Part shown: piece after piece, positions 1 to 6,723 of the stretch
How the letters are laid out: each line of letters begins with the position of its first letter
Numbering within the stretch: position 1 is the first letter of the stretch
Source of the DNA: an uncultured Clostridium sp.
Lineage (GTDB): Bacteria > Bacillota > Clostridia > TANB77 > CAG-508
DNA: 13,225 nt
Assembly: GCA_900555835.1 (NCBI GenBank)
Contig: USMK01000034.1
Span: 1 to 13,225, forward strand
Direction: 5' to 3'
The notes under the pieces: generated by a model
Told to the model about the DNA's origin: nothing
Databases searched by the model: none
Seen by the model: only the letters and a program-made list of their open reading frames with translations
Translations under genes and position numbers: made by a program

Positions 1-1
1 T

Positions 2-334
2 AATAAATTAGATCAATGGTTGATTTTTATAGATAATAAAAAGAAGGAGTTGTTGAAAATGGTAACAGAAAAAAATAAAATAATAGCGAAAGCAGAGGAA
101 AAGAGAAAATACTTAACAGGAGAAGCTGAAAGAGAAAGATTGCAGGAATTAAGAGAAAAAGCTGAATTCGATGAAGCCACAGCATATGCTGAGGGAAAGG
201 AGCGAGGTGAAAGGAGAGGCAAGAGAATAACTTTAATCGAAACTGCAAAAAATATGATAAAAAATAACATAGATATAAGTCTAGTACAAAAATGTACAGG
301 ATTAAGCTTGGCAGAAGTGAAAAAACTGCAATAA
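2..334 (+). CDS. Rpn/PD-(D/E)XK nuclease-family transposase, C-terminal part only
   Basis: The reading frame is open to the left edge, so this is the last 110 or so residues of a longer protein and no start is visible. The visible part begins with a KLDQWLIFI-like segment, continues as a charged, probably coiled region rich in Glu, Lys and Arg (AYAEGKERGERRGKR), and ends in a short helical module (SLVQKCTGLSLAEVKKL). This order is typical of the C-terminus of Rpn-type recombination-promoting nucleases, also annotated as PD-(D/E)XK transposases. The final module resembles the 'I..ATGLS.EEI..L' tail seen in many of them. The catalytic nuclease core would lie upstream, outside the window. The family assignment rests on this tail alone. 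The gene is unrelated in function to pheST, which has its own promoter. Confidence 0.7.
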   Translation, partial: NKLDQWLIFIDNKKKELLKMVTEKNKIIAKAEEKRKYLTGEAERERLQELREKAEFDEATAYAEGKERGERRGKRITLIETAKNMIKNNIDISLVQKCTGLSLAEVKKLQ

Positions 335-358
335 TTTTAAAAATTCCCACCACACCCC

Positions 359-387
359 TTGATAATTGCTAATAAAAGTGTTATGAT
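359..387 (+). promoter_or_regulatory. Sigma-A type promoter of the pheST leader
   Basis: TTGATA at 359-364 and TATGAT at 382-387 are separated by exactly 17 bases, each one mismatch from the housekeeping consensus. Transcription would begin near 394, just upstream of the T-box leader. Position and spacing fit well; this was read by eye. Confidence 0.7.
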
Positions 388-394
388 ATTAGGC

Positions 395-670
395 AGATTG
401 AATAAGTAAACTGTTGAGAAAGCAAAGTAGATAGGTCAAATGTATATTAAGAGAGAATGCAAATTGTGAGCTGGGAGTTTGCATAGTATAGGGCTTGTTG
501 AAATTTCACTTTTGAGGGTTTTGCTGAAATTTTTTAGTATAGTAGGCAAAAACGGTGGCTACGTTATAGCTTTAATGAGTGATTAGTTTTGTGCTAATAA
601 TTTAGGTGGTACCACGGAAATATATATGAAGTCCTTTCGTCCTAGTTTGACGAGAGGACTTATTGTTTTT
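395..670 (+). promoter_or_regulatory. T-box riboswitch, Phe-specific (TTC specifier), pheST leader
   Basis: A T-box leader senses the charging of its cognate tRNA and lets transcription continue when the tRNA is uncharged. The hallmark T-box sequence GGTGGTACCACGG lies at 605-617. Upstream is a Stem I region with the AGTAG element near 426-430, an AGAGAG-type element near 450-455 followed by a 7-bp apical stem (457-463 with 478-484), and the usual GAAATTTCACTTTTGAG stretch, in which TTC at 505-507 is the specifier codon for phenylalanine. A terminator follows directly. The specifier agrees with the downstream genes, phenylalanyl-tRNA synthetase alpha and beta. The leader fills the gap between the nuclease fragment and pheS. 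Confidence 0.93.
629..670 (+). terminator. T-box regulatory terminator before pheS
   Basis: A 13-bp stem (629-641 with 649-661, one G-T wobble) with a 7-base loop is followed by TATTGTTTTT. The TTTCGTCC in its left arm is the usual partner for the T-box sequence in the competing antiterminator. Confidence 0.9.
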
Positions 671-682
671 AGGGAGGATAAT

Positions 683-1720
683 ATGAAAGAGAAAATTGAA
701 GAGATTAAGTTAATTGCAAAAGAAAGTATTGATAATGCAAATGATTTAAAAAGCTTAGATGAGATACGTGTAAAATACTTGGGCAAAAAAGGTGAACTTA
801 CAGCAATTTTAAGAGGAATGGGAGCTGTTAGCCCAGAAGAAAGACCAATTTTAGGTAGCTTAGTAAATAAAGCAAAAGAGGAGTTAGAAGCTCTAATTAC
901 AGATAAAGAAGCTCATTTTAAGGCACAAGAATTAGAGAAAAAGCTAGAAAGCGAGAGAATTGATATTACACTTCCTGCTGAAAAAGTTAGAAGAGGTAGC
1001 AAACACCCTATAAATAGAATTATAGAAGAATTAGAGGACTTATTTGTTTCAATGGGATATGATGTTGTTGATGGGCCTGAACTTGAAACAGACGAATATT
1101 GCTTTGAAAGACTAAATCTACCAAAAGGACACCCAGCAAGAGATATGCAAGATAGTTTCTATATATCAAATGAATATTTATTAAGAACACAAACATCTGC
1201 TGTTCAAGCTAGAACTATGATGGCAAATGAGGAAAAAACACCAATTCGTGTAATTTGCCCAGGAAAAACATATAGAAGAGATGATGATGCAACACATTCA
1301 CATCAATTTGGACAAATTGAAGGTTTGGTAATTGATAAAAATATTTCTTTGGCAGATTTAAAAGGAACACTAGAAGTATTTGTTAAAAAAATGCTTGGAG
1401 AAAATTCTAAATTAAGATTTAGACCAAGTTATTTTCCATTTACAGAGCCATCTTATGAGGTTGATGTAAGTTGTTTCAAATGTGGGGGAAAAGGCTGTAA
1501 TTTGTGTAAACAAACTGGTTGGATAGAGATTTTAGGCTCTGGTATGGTACATCCAAATGTGCTTAAAATGAATGGATATGATCCAGAAAAATATAGTGGT
1601 TTTGCATTTGGAACTGGCTTAGATAGACTTGCAATGTTTAAATTTGGAATACCAGATATTCGTATGCTTTATACAAATGATGTAAGATTCTTAAATCAAT
1701 TTGATAGAAAGGAAGATTAG
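683..1720 (+). CDS. pheS: Phenylalanine--tRNA ligase subunit alpha
   Basis: PheS forms the catalytic half of the cytoplasmic alpha2-beta2 enzyme that charges tRNA-Phe. The 345-residue protein has an N-terminal coiled coil (about 1-90) and a class II catalytic core. Motif 1 covers about 108-133 (HPINRIIEELEDLFVSMGYD), motif 2 about 196-218 (TYRRDDDATHSHQFGQIEG), and motif 3 about 306-327 (GFAFGTGLDRLAMF). Four cysteines (C264, C267, C272, C275) form the CxxC-x4-CxxC insertion common in Firmicute PheS. The frame is open further upstream, to an ATG at 626, but that start lies inside the leader just before the terminator. The ATG at 683 follows GGGAGG at 671-676 and gives the family's usual N-terminus. 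The stop is 3 bases before pheT, so the two are co-transcribed. Expression is expected to rise when tRNA-Phe is uncharged. Confidence 0.98.
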   Translation: MKEKIEEIKLIAKESIDNANDLKSLDEIRVKYLGKKGELTAILRGMGAVSPEERPILGSLVNKAKEELEALITDKEAHFKAQELEKKLESERIDITLPAEKVRRGSKHPINRIIEELEDLFVSMGYDVVDGPELETDEYCFERLNLPKGHPARDMQDSFYISNEYLLRTQTSAVQARTMMANEEKTPIRVICPGKTYRRDDDATHSHQFGQIEGLVIDKNISLADLKGTLEVFVKKMLGENSKLRFRPSYFPFTEPSYEVDVSCFKCGGKGCNLCKQTGWIEILGSGMVHPNVLKMNGYDPEKYSGFAFGTGLDRLAMFKFGIPDIRMLYTNDVRFLNQFDRKED

Positions 1721-1723
1721 AAA

Positions 1724-4099
1724 ATGAAATTAAGTACAAATTTTTTAAAAGATTATGTTGATATAGATGTTGATGTAAAAACTCTTGCAGAGGATATGAC
1801 AAAAGCTGGAAATGAATATGATAGTGCCGAAAACTTAATAAATGCTACAAACCTAGTAATAGGAGAAGTTTTGGAATGTGAGATGCATTCAGATTCAGAC
1901 CATTTGCATGTTTGTAAAGTTAATGTAGGAAATGAAGTTTTACAAATAGTATGTGGCGCACCAAATGTTAGAACTGGCTTAAAGGTAATTGTTGCATTAG
2001 TTGGAGCAAAATTGCCAGGTGGAGTTACAATTAGAAAAGGAAATATTCGTGGAGTAGAGTCAAATGGTATGATGTGTTCTATTGCTGAACTTGGTATTGA
2101 ACACAAATTTTTAACAGATGCAGACAAAAACGGAATACATGAATTGCCAGCAAATGCTGTTCCAGGCGAAGATCCTATTAAATTTATGCAAATGGACGAT
2201 AGTGTTATAGATTTTGACTTAACTGCCAATAGAGGAGATTTACTAAGCATCCTTGGAATGGCATATGAAGTTGGAGCAATTTATGACAAAAAAGTAAAAG
2301 ATATAGATTTATCACACAAAGAAAATAGTGAAGATATAAACAAGAGCTTTAAAGTAGAAGTAAATACAGATAATTGCAAAATCTTTTTAGCAAAAAAAGT
2401 TGAAAATGTAGTAATAAAAGAGAGTCCAGAGTTTATAAAAAACAGACTTATCGCATCTGGAATAAGACCAATCAACAATGTTGTTGATATAAGCAATTAT
2501 GTAATGCTAGAAACAGGTCAACCTTTGCACTATTATGATGCTGATACTTTAAAAGGCAAAATAGAAGTAAGAATGGCAAAAGAAAACGAAAAATTAACAA
2601 CACTAGACAATATCGAAAGAACTTTAAAATCAGAAGATATAGTAATATCAGAAGGAGAAAAGGCAATAGGTCTTGCTGGTGTAATGGGGGGACTAGAAAC
2701 AGAAATAACAGAAAACACAAAAAATATAATTATAGAATCTGCTATATTTGATGCAGTAAAAGTAAGAAAAACTTCAAAAGAAATTTTGAGAAGTGAAGCT
2801 AGTAGCAGATTTGAAAAAGGACTAGACCCAAACAGAACATATATGGCAATTGAAAGATCTTGCAATTTACTAGAAAAATATGCAGATGCAACAGTAGTTG
2901 GTGGAATTGCTAAATATGATAAAACAGACAAGGAAGACACAAAAATAGATATTACATTCAAGAAAATAAACGATATTTTAGGAATGGAAGTTCCTGAAAA
3001 TGATGTTTTAGATGTATTTAGAAGACTAGGCTTTAAAACAGAAGTCGAAAACGGAACAATTCATGTAGATGTACCATCAAGAAGAATTGATGTAAAAATC
3101 AAAGAAGATTTAATAGAAGAAGTTGGAAGAATATATGGTGTTGACAATATTGTTGGAAAATTGCCAGAACTTCCATTAAAGAGTGGAAGCTATAACAAAA
3201 CAATTAGACAAATCAGAAATAAAATGGTTGCATTAGGCTTAAATGAAACATTGTCATACATTCTTGTAAATAGCAAAGAAGCAACACAATATGCCGTTTT
3301 ACCAGAAGGCGTAGAAAATGTAAAATTATTAGACCCAATGACAGAAGAAAGAAATACATTAAGATACAGTGTGATTCCATCATTGGTAAAGATATATGAG
3401 TATAACAAAGACCGTAGCCAAAAAGATGTATGTTTATTTGAAATTGGAAAAGGATTTTACAAAAAAGGTGAAGAATATGGGGAAAACAACAAACTATCTG
3501 CCCTAATGACAGGCGAATATTATGTAGGAATTGAAAACAAAAAAACAGTAGATTTTTATGTAATAAAAGGAATTGTAGAAGAAATATTAGACTATATTGG
3601 ATACCAAAACAGATATAGTTTTGTTGTAAAAAATAATTTGCCAAAAGAATTCCATCCATATCAAACAGCAGAAATCTCTGTAAATAATGATATAGTGGGA
3701 ATTGTCGGAAAATTACATCCAGCTAATTTTAAAGAACCAGTATATGCTTTTGAAATAAATTTGGATAAATTATTAGATAAAAAAGTTGGAAAAATGAGAT
3801 ATTCGGAAATATCTAAATATCCAAGTGTAAAAAAAGATTTAAGCATAGTTGTAGACAAAAATTTAGAAGCTCAAACCATAGCTATTGCTATAAAAAAAGC
3901 CGGTGGCAGACAGCTACTTTCAAGCAGGGTATTTGACGTTTACACAGGAAGCGGAATAGAAGAAAACAAAAAAAGCATAGCATTCTCCCTAGAATTCGGA
4001 GCCCCAGACAAAACATTAACAGACGAAGAAATAAATGGATTACTAGAAAAGATAATAGAACATTTACAAAAAGAATTTGACGCAACTTTGAGAGCATAG
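1724..4099 (+). CDS. pheT: Phenylalanine--tRNA ligase subunit beta
   Basis: PheT is the large, non-catalytic subunit of phenylalanyl-tRNA synthetase, with tRNA binding and editing of mischarged Tyr-tRNA-Phe. At 791 residues it is full length. The N-terminal EMAP/OB tRNA-binding domain covers about 40-150 (NLVIGEVLE, then HVCKVNVG and GAPNVRTG, then RGVESNGMMCS). The B3/B4 editing domain lies at about 210-390, B5 at about 400-475, and a catalytic-like core follows. The C-terminal FDX-ACB anticodon-binding domain is at about 695-791 (SKYPSVKKDLSIVVD to the end). It begins 3 bases after pheS, with AAAGGAAG overlapping the end of pheS as ribosome binding site. No frameshift or missing block was seen. 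An intrinsic terminator follows 125 bases after the stop. Confidence 0.98.
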   Translation: MKLSTNFLKDYVDIDVDVKTLAEDMTKAGNEYDSAENLINATNLVIGEVLECEMHSDSDHLHVCKVNVGNEVLQIVCGAPNVRTGLKVIVALVGAKLPGGVTIRKGNIRGVESNGMMCSIAELGIEHKFLTDADKNGIHELPANAVPGEDPIKFMQMDDSVIDFDLTANRGDLLSILGMAYEVGAIYDKKVKDIDLSHKENSEDINKSFKVEVNTDNCKIFLAKKVENVVIKESPEFIKNRLIASGIRPINNVVDISNYVMLETGQPLHYYDADTLKGKIEVRMAKENEKLTTLDNIERTLKSEDIVISEGEKAIGLAGVMGGLETEITENTKNIIIESAIFDAVKVRKTSKEILRSEASSRFEKGLDPNRTYMAIERSCNLLEKYADATVVGGIAKYDKTDKEDTKIDITFKKINDILGMEVPENDVLDVFRRLGFKTEVENGTIHVDVPSRRIDVKIKEDLIEEVGRIYGVDNIVGKLPELPLKSGSYNKTIRQIRNKMVALGLNETLSYILVNSKEATQYAVLPEGVENVKLLDPMTEERNTLRYSVIPSLVKIYEYNKDRSQKDVCLFEIGKGFYKKGEEYGENNKLSALMTGEYYVGIENKKTVDFYVIKGIVEEILDYIGYQNRYSFVVKNNLPKEFHPYQTAEISVNNDIVGIVGKLHPANFKEPVYAFEINLDKLLDKKVGKMRYSEISKYPSVKKDLSIVVDKNLEAQTIAIAIKKAGGRQLLSSRVFDVYTGSGIEENKKSIAFSLEFGAPDKTLTDEEINGLLEKIIEHLQKEFDATLRA

Positions 4100-4223
4100 A
4101 GAGAAACAAGAAAAAGGCGAGTTTGAAAAGACACATTCAAAATTATTTAAGGATTTACAAAATTGGATAGAAAATAAGTAAGTATAGGAAGTGGAATAAA
4201 GAACATAAAATTGACAAAACTAG

Positions 4224-4263
4224 AAAAATAGGAGTGTACAGAAATGTATTACTCTTATTTTTT
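4224..4263 (+). terminator. Intrinsic terminator of the pheST operon
   Basis: AAAAATAGGAGT (4224-4235) pairs with ACTCTTATTTTT (4251-4262, one G-T wobble). An inner 4-bp stem TACA/TGTA closes a GAAA tetraloop, and a T-rich run (TTATTTTTT) forms and ends the right arm. It is the first convincing terminator after pheT. Confidence 0.8.
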
Positions 4264-4360
4264 GCGGGGCGAGGATTATAGAATAAGTAATGTTGTATTG
4301 AATTATGGGGAAATTCTAGCATATGGTTATGCTGCTCAACATGATTTATGTTAATTTTAT

Positions 4361-4388
4361 AAAAACGGGAAAATTATATACAAAAACG
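4361..4388 (+). promoter_or_regulatory. Tandem direct repeat, candidate LytTR (AgrA) binding site
   Basis: AAAAACG occurs at 4361-4367 and again at 4382-4388, a period of exactly 21 bases. The similarity extends upstream, TTTATAAAAACG against TATACAAAAACG (10 of 12 identical). LytTR regulators such as AgrA bind two 9-bp direct repeats about two helical turns apart, and on the complementary strand each copy contains the CGTT core of LytTR sites. The local AT-richness makes chance possible. AgrA as the binder is inferred. Confidence 0.4.
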
Positions 4389-4404
4389 ATATTTGTAAAA
4401 TATG

Positions 4405-4410
4405 TATAAT
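4405..4410 (+). promoter_or_regulatory. Candidate -10 box of the agrBD promoter
   Basis: TATAAT at 4405-4410 has no recognisable -35 box. The position 17 bases upstream is occupied by the proximal AAAAACG repeat. A perfect -10 with a poor -35 overlapped by an activator site is how activator-dependent agr promoters usually look. The start of transcription would be near 4417. Confidence 0.4.
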
Positions 4411-4487
4411 TATTATTGCCTTATATAAACAAAATAAAAATATTTAGTATAAATAATGTAAAATAAGACCATGGAAGAGGGAAACAG

Positions 4488-5099
4488 ATGATTGAAAAGA
4501 TTTGTATATATTTAACAAATAAAATCAGAGAAAAAACACCTGATATGGATGACGAAAAAGCAGAAGTTGTAAACTTTGGCTTACAACTGATAGTAGGAGA
4601 AATACCAAAAATATTTTTACTAATATTGATTGCTTTTCTCCTTGGAGTAGGTCCATTAACACTACTTGCTTTTATTTTAATATTACCCTTTAAATCTGCA
4701 TCAGGTGGTTTTCACTTAAAAACACATTTGGGTTGCCTTGTAGGAACAATATTGTTCTATTGTGGCAATGTATTCATAAGTCAAAATTTAGTTTTTGAGC
4801 ATATATATTTAAAATACTTTTTCGTATTGGCAGTATGGATATTCGGAATGGCTATGTGCAAGAAATATGCACCAGCAGATACAGAAAATGTACCAATACT
4901 AAATAAAAAAGATAGACATAAAAAACAAATGCTATCATATATAACATTAAGCATAAGTTTAATAGTGGCAGTAATTGTGCCAAACAGCATAATCTCAAAT
5001 ATAATAATAATTGGAATGCTATTACAAAGTCTTTCAATTAGCAAAACCGCATACCGATTAACTAATAATAAATATGGATACGAAGTCTATGGTATGTAA
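4488..5099 (+). CDS. agrB: AgrB accessory gene regulator, peptide-processing membrane protease
   Basis: AgrB is an integral membrane cysteine endopeptidase that removes the C-terminal tail of the AgrD precursor and helps form and export the cyclic autoinducing peptide. The 203-residue protein is of normal length. It starts with an amphipathic segment, has several hydrophobic spans (about 38-70, 82-100, 103-122, 148-185), and carries the signature SASGGFHLKTHLGC. Its His76 and Cys83 match the catalytic His/Cys pair of the family (His77 and Cys84 in S. aureus) with the same 7-residue spacing. The ATG at 4488 follows GAGGG at 4477-4481. agrD lies 76 bases downstream and is presumably co-transcribed. 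Identification is secure; the peptide it processes is inferred from adjacency. Confidence 0.95.
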   Translation: MIEKICIYLTNKIREKTPDMDDEKAEVVNFGLQLIVGEIPKIFLLILIAFLLGVGPLTLLAFILILPFKSASGGFHLKTHLGCLVGTILFYCGNVFISQNLVFEHIYLKYFFVLAVWIFGMAMCKKYAPADTENVPILNKKDRHKKQMLSYITLSISLIVAVIVPNSIISNIIIIGMLLQSLSISKTAYRLTNNKYGYEVYGM

Positions 5100-5111
5100 T
5101 AACAACTGATT

Positions 5112-5144
5112 AATACAAGTGCCAAGCCGGCTGGCAAAAGTATT
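5112..5144 (+). other. Hairpin between agrB and agrD
   Basis: Two stacked 5-bp stems, AATAC (5112-5116) with GTATT (5140-5144) and TGCCA (5120-5124) with TGGCA (5132-5136), are separated by a 3x3 internal loop and closed by AGCCGGC. The GC-rich tip stands out in this AT-rich DNA. No T-run follows, so it is not a terminator. It may protect or attenuate the mRNA just upstream of agrD; its role is unknown. Confidence 0.4.
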
Positions 5145-5175
5145 ATATATTAAACATAAAAAGGGAGGAATTTTT

Positions 5176-5295
5176 ATGGTAAAATTTTTAACAAAAATAG
5201 CAGAAAAATATGCTAAAAATACAAATACAACTTGCTGGTTTTATGGAATTTTCCATCAACCTAAAATGCCAGCATCTTTAATAAAAAAAGACTAA
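5176..5295 (+). CDS. agrD: AgrD-type autoinducing peptide precursor
   Basis: This small gene encodes 39 residues and sits directly downstream of agrB. It has the three AgrD parts: an amphipathic N-terminal helix (MVKFLTKIAEKYAKN), a core with one cysteine and aromatic residues (TTCWFYGIF, Cys20), and a proline-containing charged tail (HQPKMPASLIKKD). AgrB would cleave the tail and a thiolactone would form through Cys20. The ATG at 5176 is preceded by GGGAGG at 5163-5168 with 7 bases of spacing, an excellent ribosome binding site. If cleavage occurs at the usual place, just before the x-x-P-x-x-P tail, the ring would be Cys20 to Phe26, seven residues instead of the common five. The exact mature peptide cannot be told from sequence. 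Confidence 0.92.
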   Translation: MVKFLTKIAEKYAKNTNTTCWFYGIFHQPKMPASLIKKD

Positions 5296-5337
5296 CTATG
5301 CAGTGATCCTTTAATTAATACATTATTTGACATATAT

Positions 5338-5369
5338 AAAACAGGTAGACATCTACACTACCTGTTTTT
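5338..5369. terminator. Bidirectional terminator between agrBD and agrAC
   Basis: AAAACAGGTAG (5338-5348) pairs perfectly over 11 bp with CTACCTGTTTT (5358-5368) around a 9-base loop. T-runs occur on the 3' side of both strands. It lies 42 bases after agrD and just beyond the minus-strand agrC stop, so it can end both convergent transcripts. Confidence 0.85.
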
Positions 5370-5376
5370 ATAATTA

Positions 5377-6723
5377 TTAATAATATATTTCTAATTGTTG
5401 AGTAAAAAATTCGTTATTTTTAGTTGTAAATAGATTTAAATTATTGTTTTTCTTTAATATTTTTCTTACTTCCCATAAACCAAGACCTGTATTATTGGGT
5501 TTAGTTGTATATGCTTTTTCATATATTTTTTCTGTGTCTACATCTTTGTTAGTATATGTATTAGAAATAATTAATATTTGACGATGTTTATTTTCTTCGT
5601 TTCTAATTGTTATATTAATTATTTTTTCTTCACATTCCGAACTTGCCTCAATGGCATTATCTAATAAGATACCTAATATTCTGGTAAATTCATATATTTG
5701 CATTTTTAAATCATTTAAATCTAAGAAAACATCTAGGCTAATAGTAATTCCTTTTGAATCAGCCAAATAATATTTAGAAGCTAAAATACTATAAATAGCA
5801 GGATTATTTATAACATCTGGACTTAATACATAAAGATTATTTACTTTATCACAGTCTTTTAAAATTTGTTTATAATATTTCTTTAAGCCGTCCATGTCGT
5901 TAATTTGAATGTATCCTCCAATTGCTTGTAAAATATTATTAAAATCGTGTTTGAAGCATCTAATATTATCATGTAAAATTATTAAAGTTTTATTATATAA
6001 TTTAGTTTCCTCCAAATCTTTTTTAGCTAATTCCAATTTTGTCGTTCTAGTAATACTATAAAAGCTGGTAATAAAATATATTAACAATGTTAAAGTACTA
6101 AAAAGAGTAATAAATAATGGTAAGTTATCACTATAAAATCCAATCAAATAATATTGCATACAAATAGATAAAATTCCTAAAATAGAATTTAATATTAATA
6201 AAGCCTTAGAATGTTTATCTAAAACTTCAAGAGAAGCAATATTTAAGTTAAATCTATTGCATAGCAAATAAAATACAAACATAATTAAATATATAAATAA
6301 CATTATTGCTAATCTTAAAATTGGAGTATATAATGCTTCATAAAACTCTGTTCCAAACCATAAAAAGTAAAATTTTGAAATAAGAGTTTCAACAAGAACA
6401 CTAATAACGAAAGGTATTATTTGAGCAATTATACTTTTTAATAAACTAGCTTTAAATAAGAAAAATACAAGAAATGGAGAAACTAGTATATTTACAATAG
6501 TACTATAAGGCGTTGGTAGGAAATATTTGCTGATTAAAGAAATAATCGGTAAAGCAATAGTATAAGTAATCATACTTTTTTTATCACGTTTAATATTTAA
6601 AATTGTAGTAAATAATAACATACTAACAATTGCTTCTATAAACATAAGTGGACTAGAAATTATATTTGTTAGCTCCTCGTTTGGTGTTGTTAGTGTTTGA
6701 ATAAGATTATTAAAAATTTCCAT
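5377..6723 (-). CDS. agrC: AgrC-type sensor histidine kinase (GHKL family)
   Basis: This 448-residue protein is the likely receptor for the AgrD-derived peptide. About seven hydrophobic spans fill residues 23-223, followed by a cytoplasmic linker and an HPK10-type kinase. The phospho-acceptor is His259 in RCFKHDFNNILQ, the N-box is RILGILLDNAIEAS with Asn356, and the G-box is NTGLGLWEVRKI (411-422). These are the classic AgrC/ComD motifs, and no key residue is missing. It starts with an ATG that overlaps the end of agrA by 14 bases, with GGAGG at 6740-6736 (12 bases away, somewhat long), so translation is probably coupled to agrA. The gene order on this strand is agrA then agrC, convergent with agrBD, unlike the staphylococcal BDCA order. 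Pairing with this AgrD is inferred from adjacency. Confidence 0.93.
   Translation of the reverse strand: MEIFNNLIQTLTTPNEELTNIISSPLMFIEAIVSMLLFTTILNIKRDKKSMITYTIALPIISLISKYFLPTPYSTIVNILVSPFLVFFLFKASLLKSIIAQIIPFVISVLVETLISKFYFLWFGTEFYEALYTPILRLAIMLFIYLIMFVFYLLCNRFNLNIASLEVLDKHSKALLILNSILGILSICMQYYLIGFYSDNLPLFITLFSTLTLLIYFITSFYSITRTTKLELAKKDLEETKLYNKTLIILHDNIRCFKHDFNNILQAIGGYIQINDMDGLKKYYKQILKDCDKVNNLYVLSPDVINNPAIYSILASKYYLADSKGITISLDVFLDLNDLKMQIYEFTRILGILLDNAIEASSECEEKIINITIRNEENKHRQILIISNTYTNKDVDTEKIYEKAYTTKPNNTGLGLWEVRKILKKNNNLNLFTTKNNEFFTQQLEIYY

Larger units (their letters stand above)
4264..4487. other. Gene-free stretch between the pheST terminator and agrB
   Basis: The whole gap between pheT and agrB is 388 bases. 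After the pheST terminator I see two small hairpins (AGCATA/TATGCT at 4318-4333; AACAT/ATGTT at 4338-4352), then the direct repeats and promoter of agrBD. No RNA family was recognised. The only open frame with an ATG (4244-4354, 36 codons) starts in the loop of the terminator and is not believed. Confidence 0.5.

Noticed and set aside
505..507. Possibility that the leader responds to another amino acid
   Set aside because: The specifier position reads TTC and both downstream genes are phenylalanyl-tRNA synthetase subunits, so Phe is the consistent reading.
626..682. A 19-codon N-terminal extension of pheS
   Set aside because: It overlaps the T-box terminator, has no ribosome binding site, and the family start fits the ATG at 683 after GGGAGG.
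1753..2250. Long antisense open frames across pheT, such as this 165-codon one, and similar ones opposite the other large genes
   Set aside because: They overlap well-identified genes on the other strand, have no recognisable domains and show the skewed Ser/Phe/Leu-rich composition typical of antisense frames in AT-rich DNA.
4244..4354. A 36-codon open frame with an upstream AGGAG-like sequence
   Set aside because: Its ATG lies in the loop and right arm of the pheST terminator and its AGGAG is the left arm, so the apparent ribosome site is explained by the hairpin. The peptide is not recognisable.
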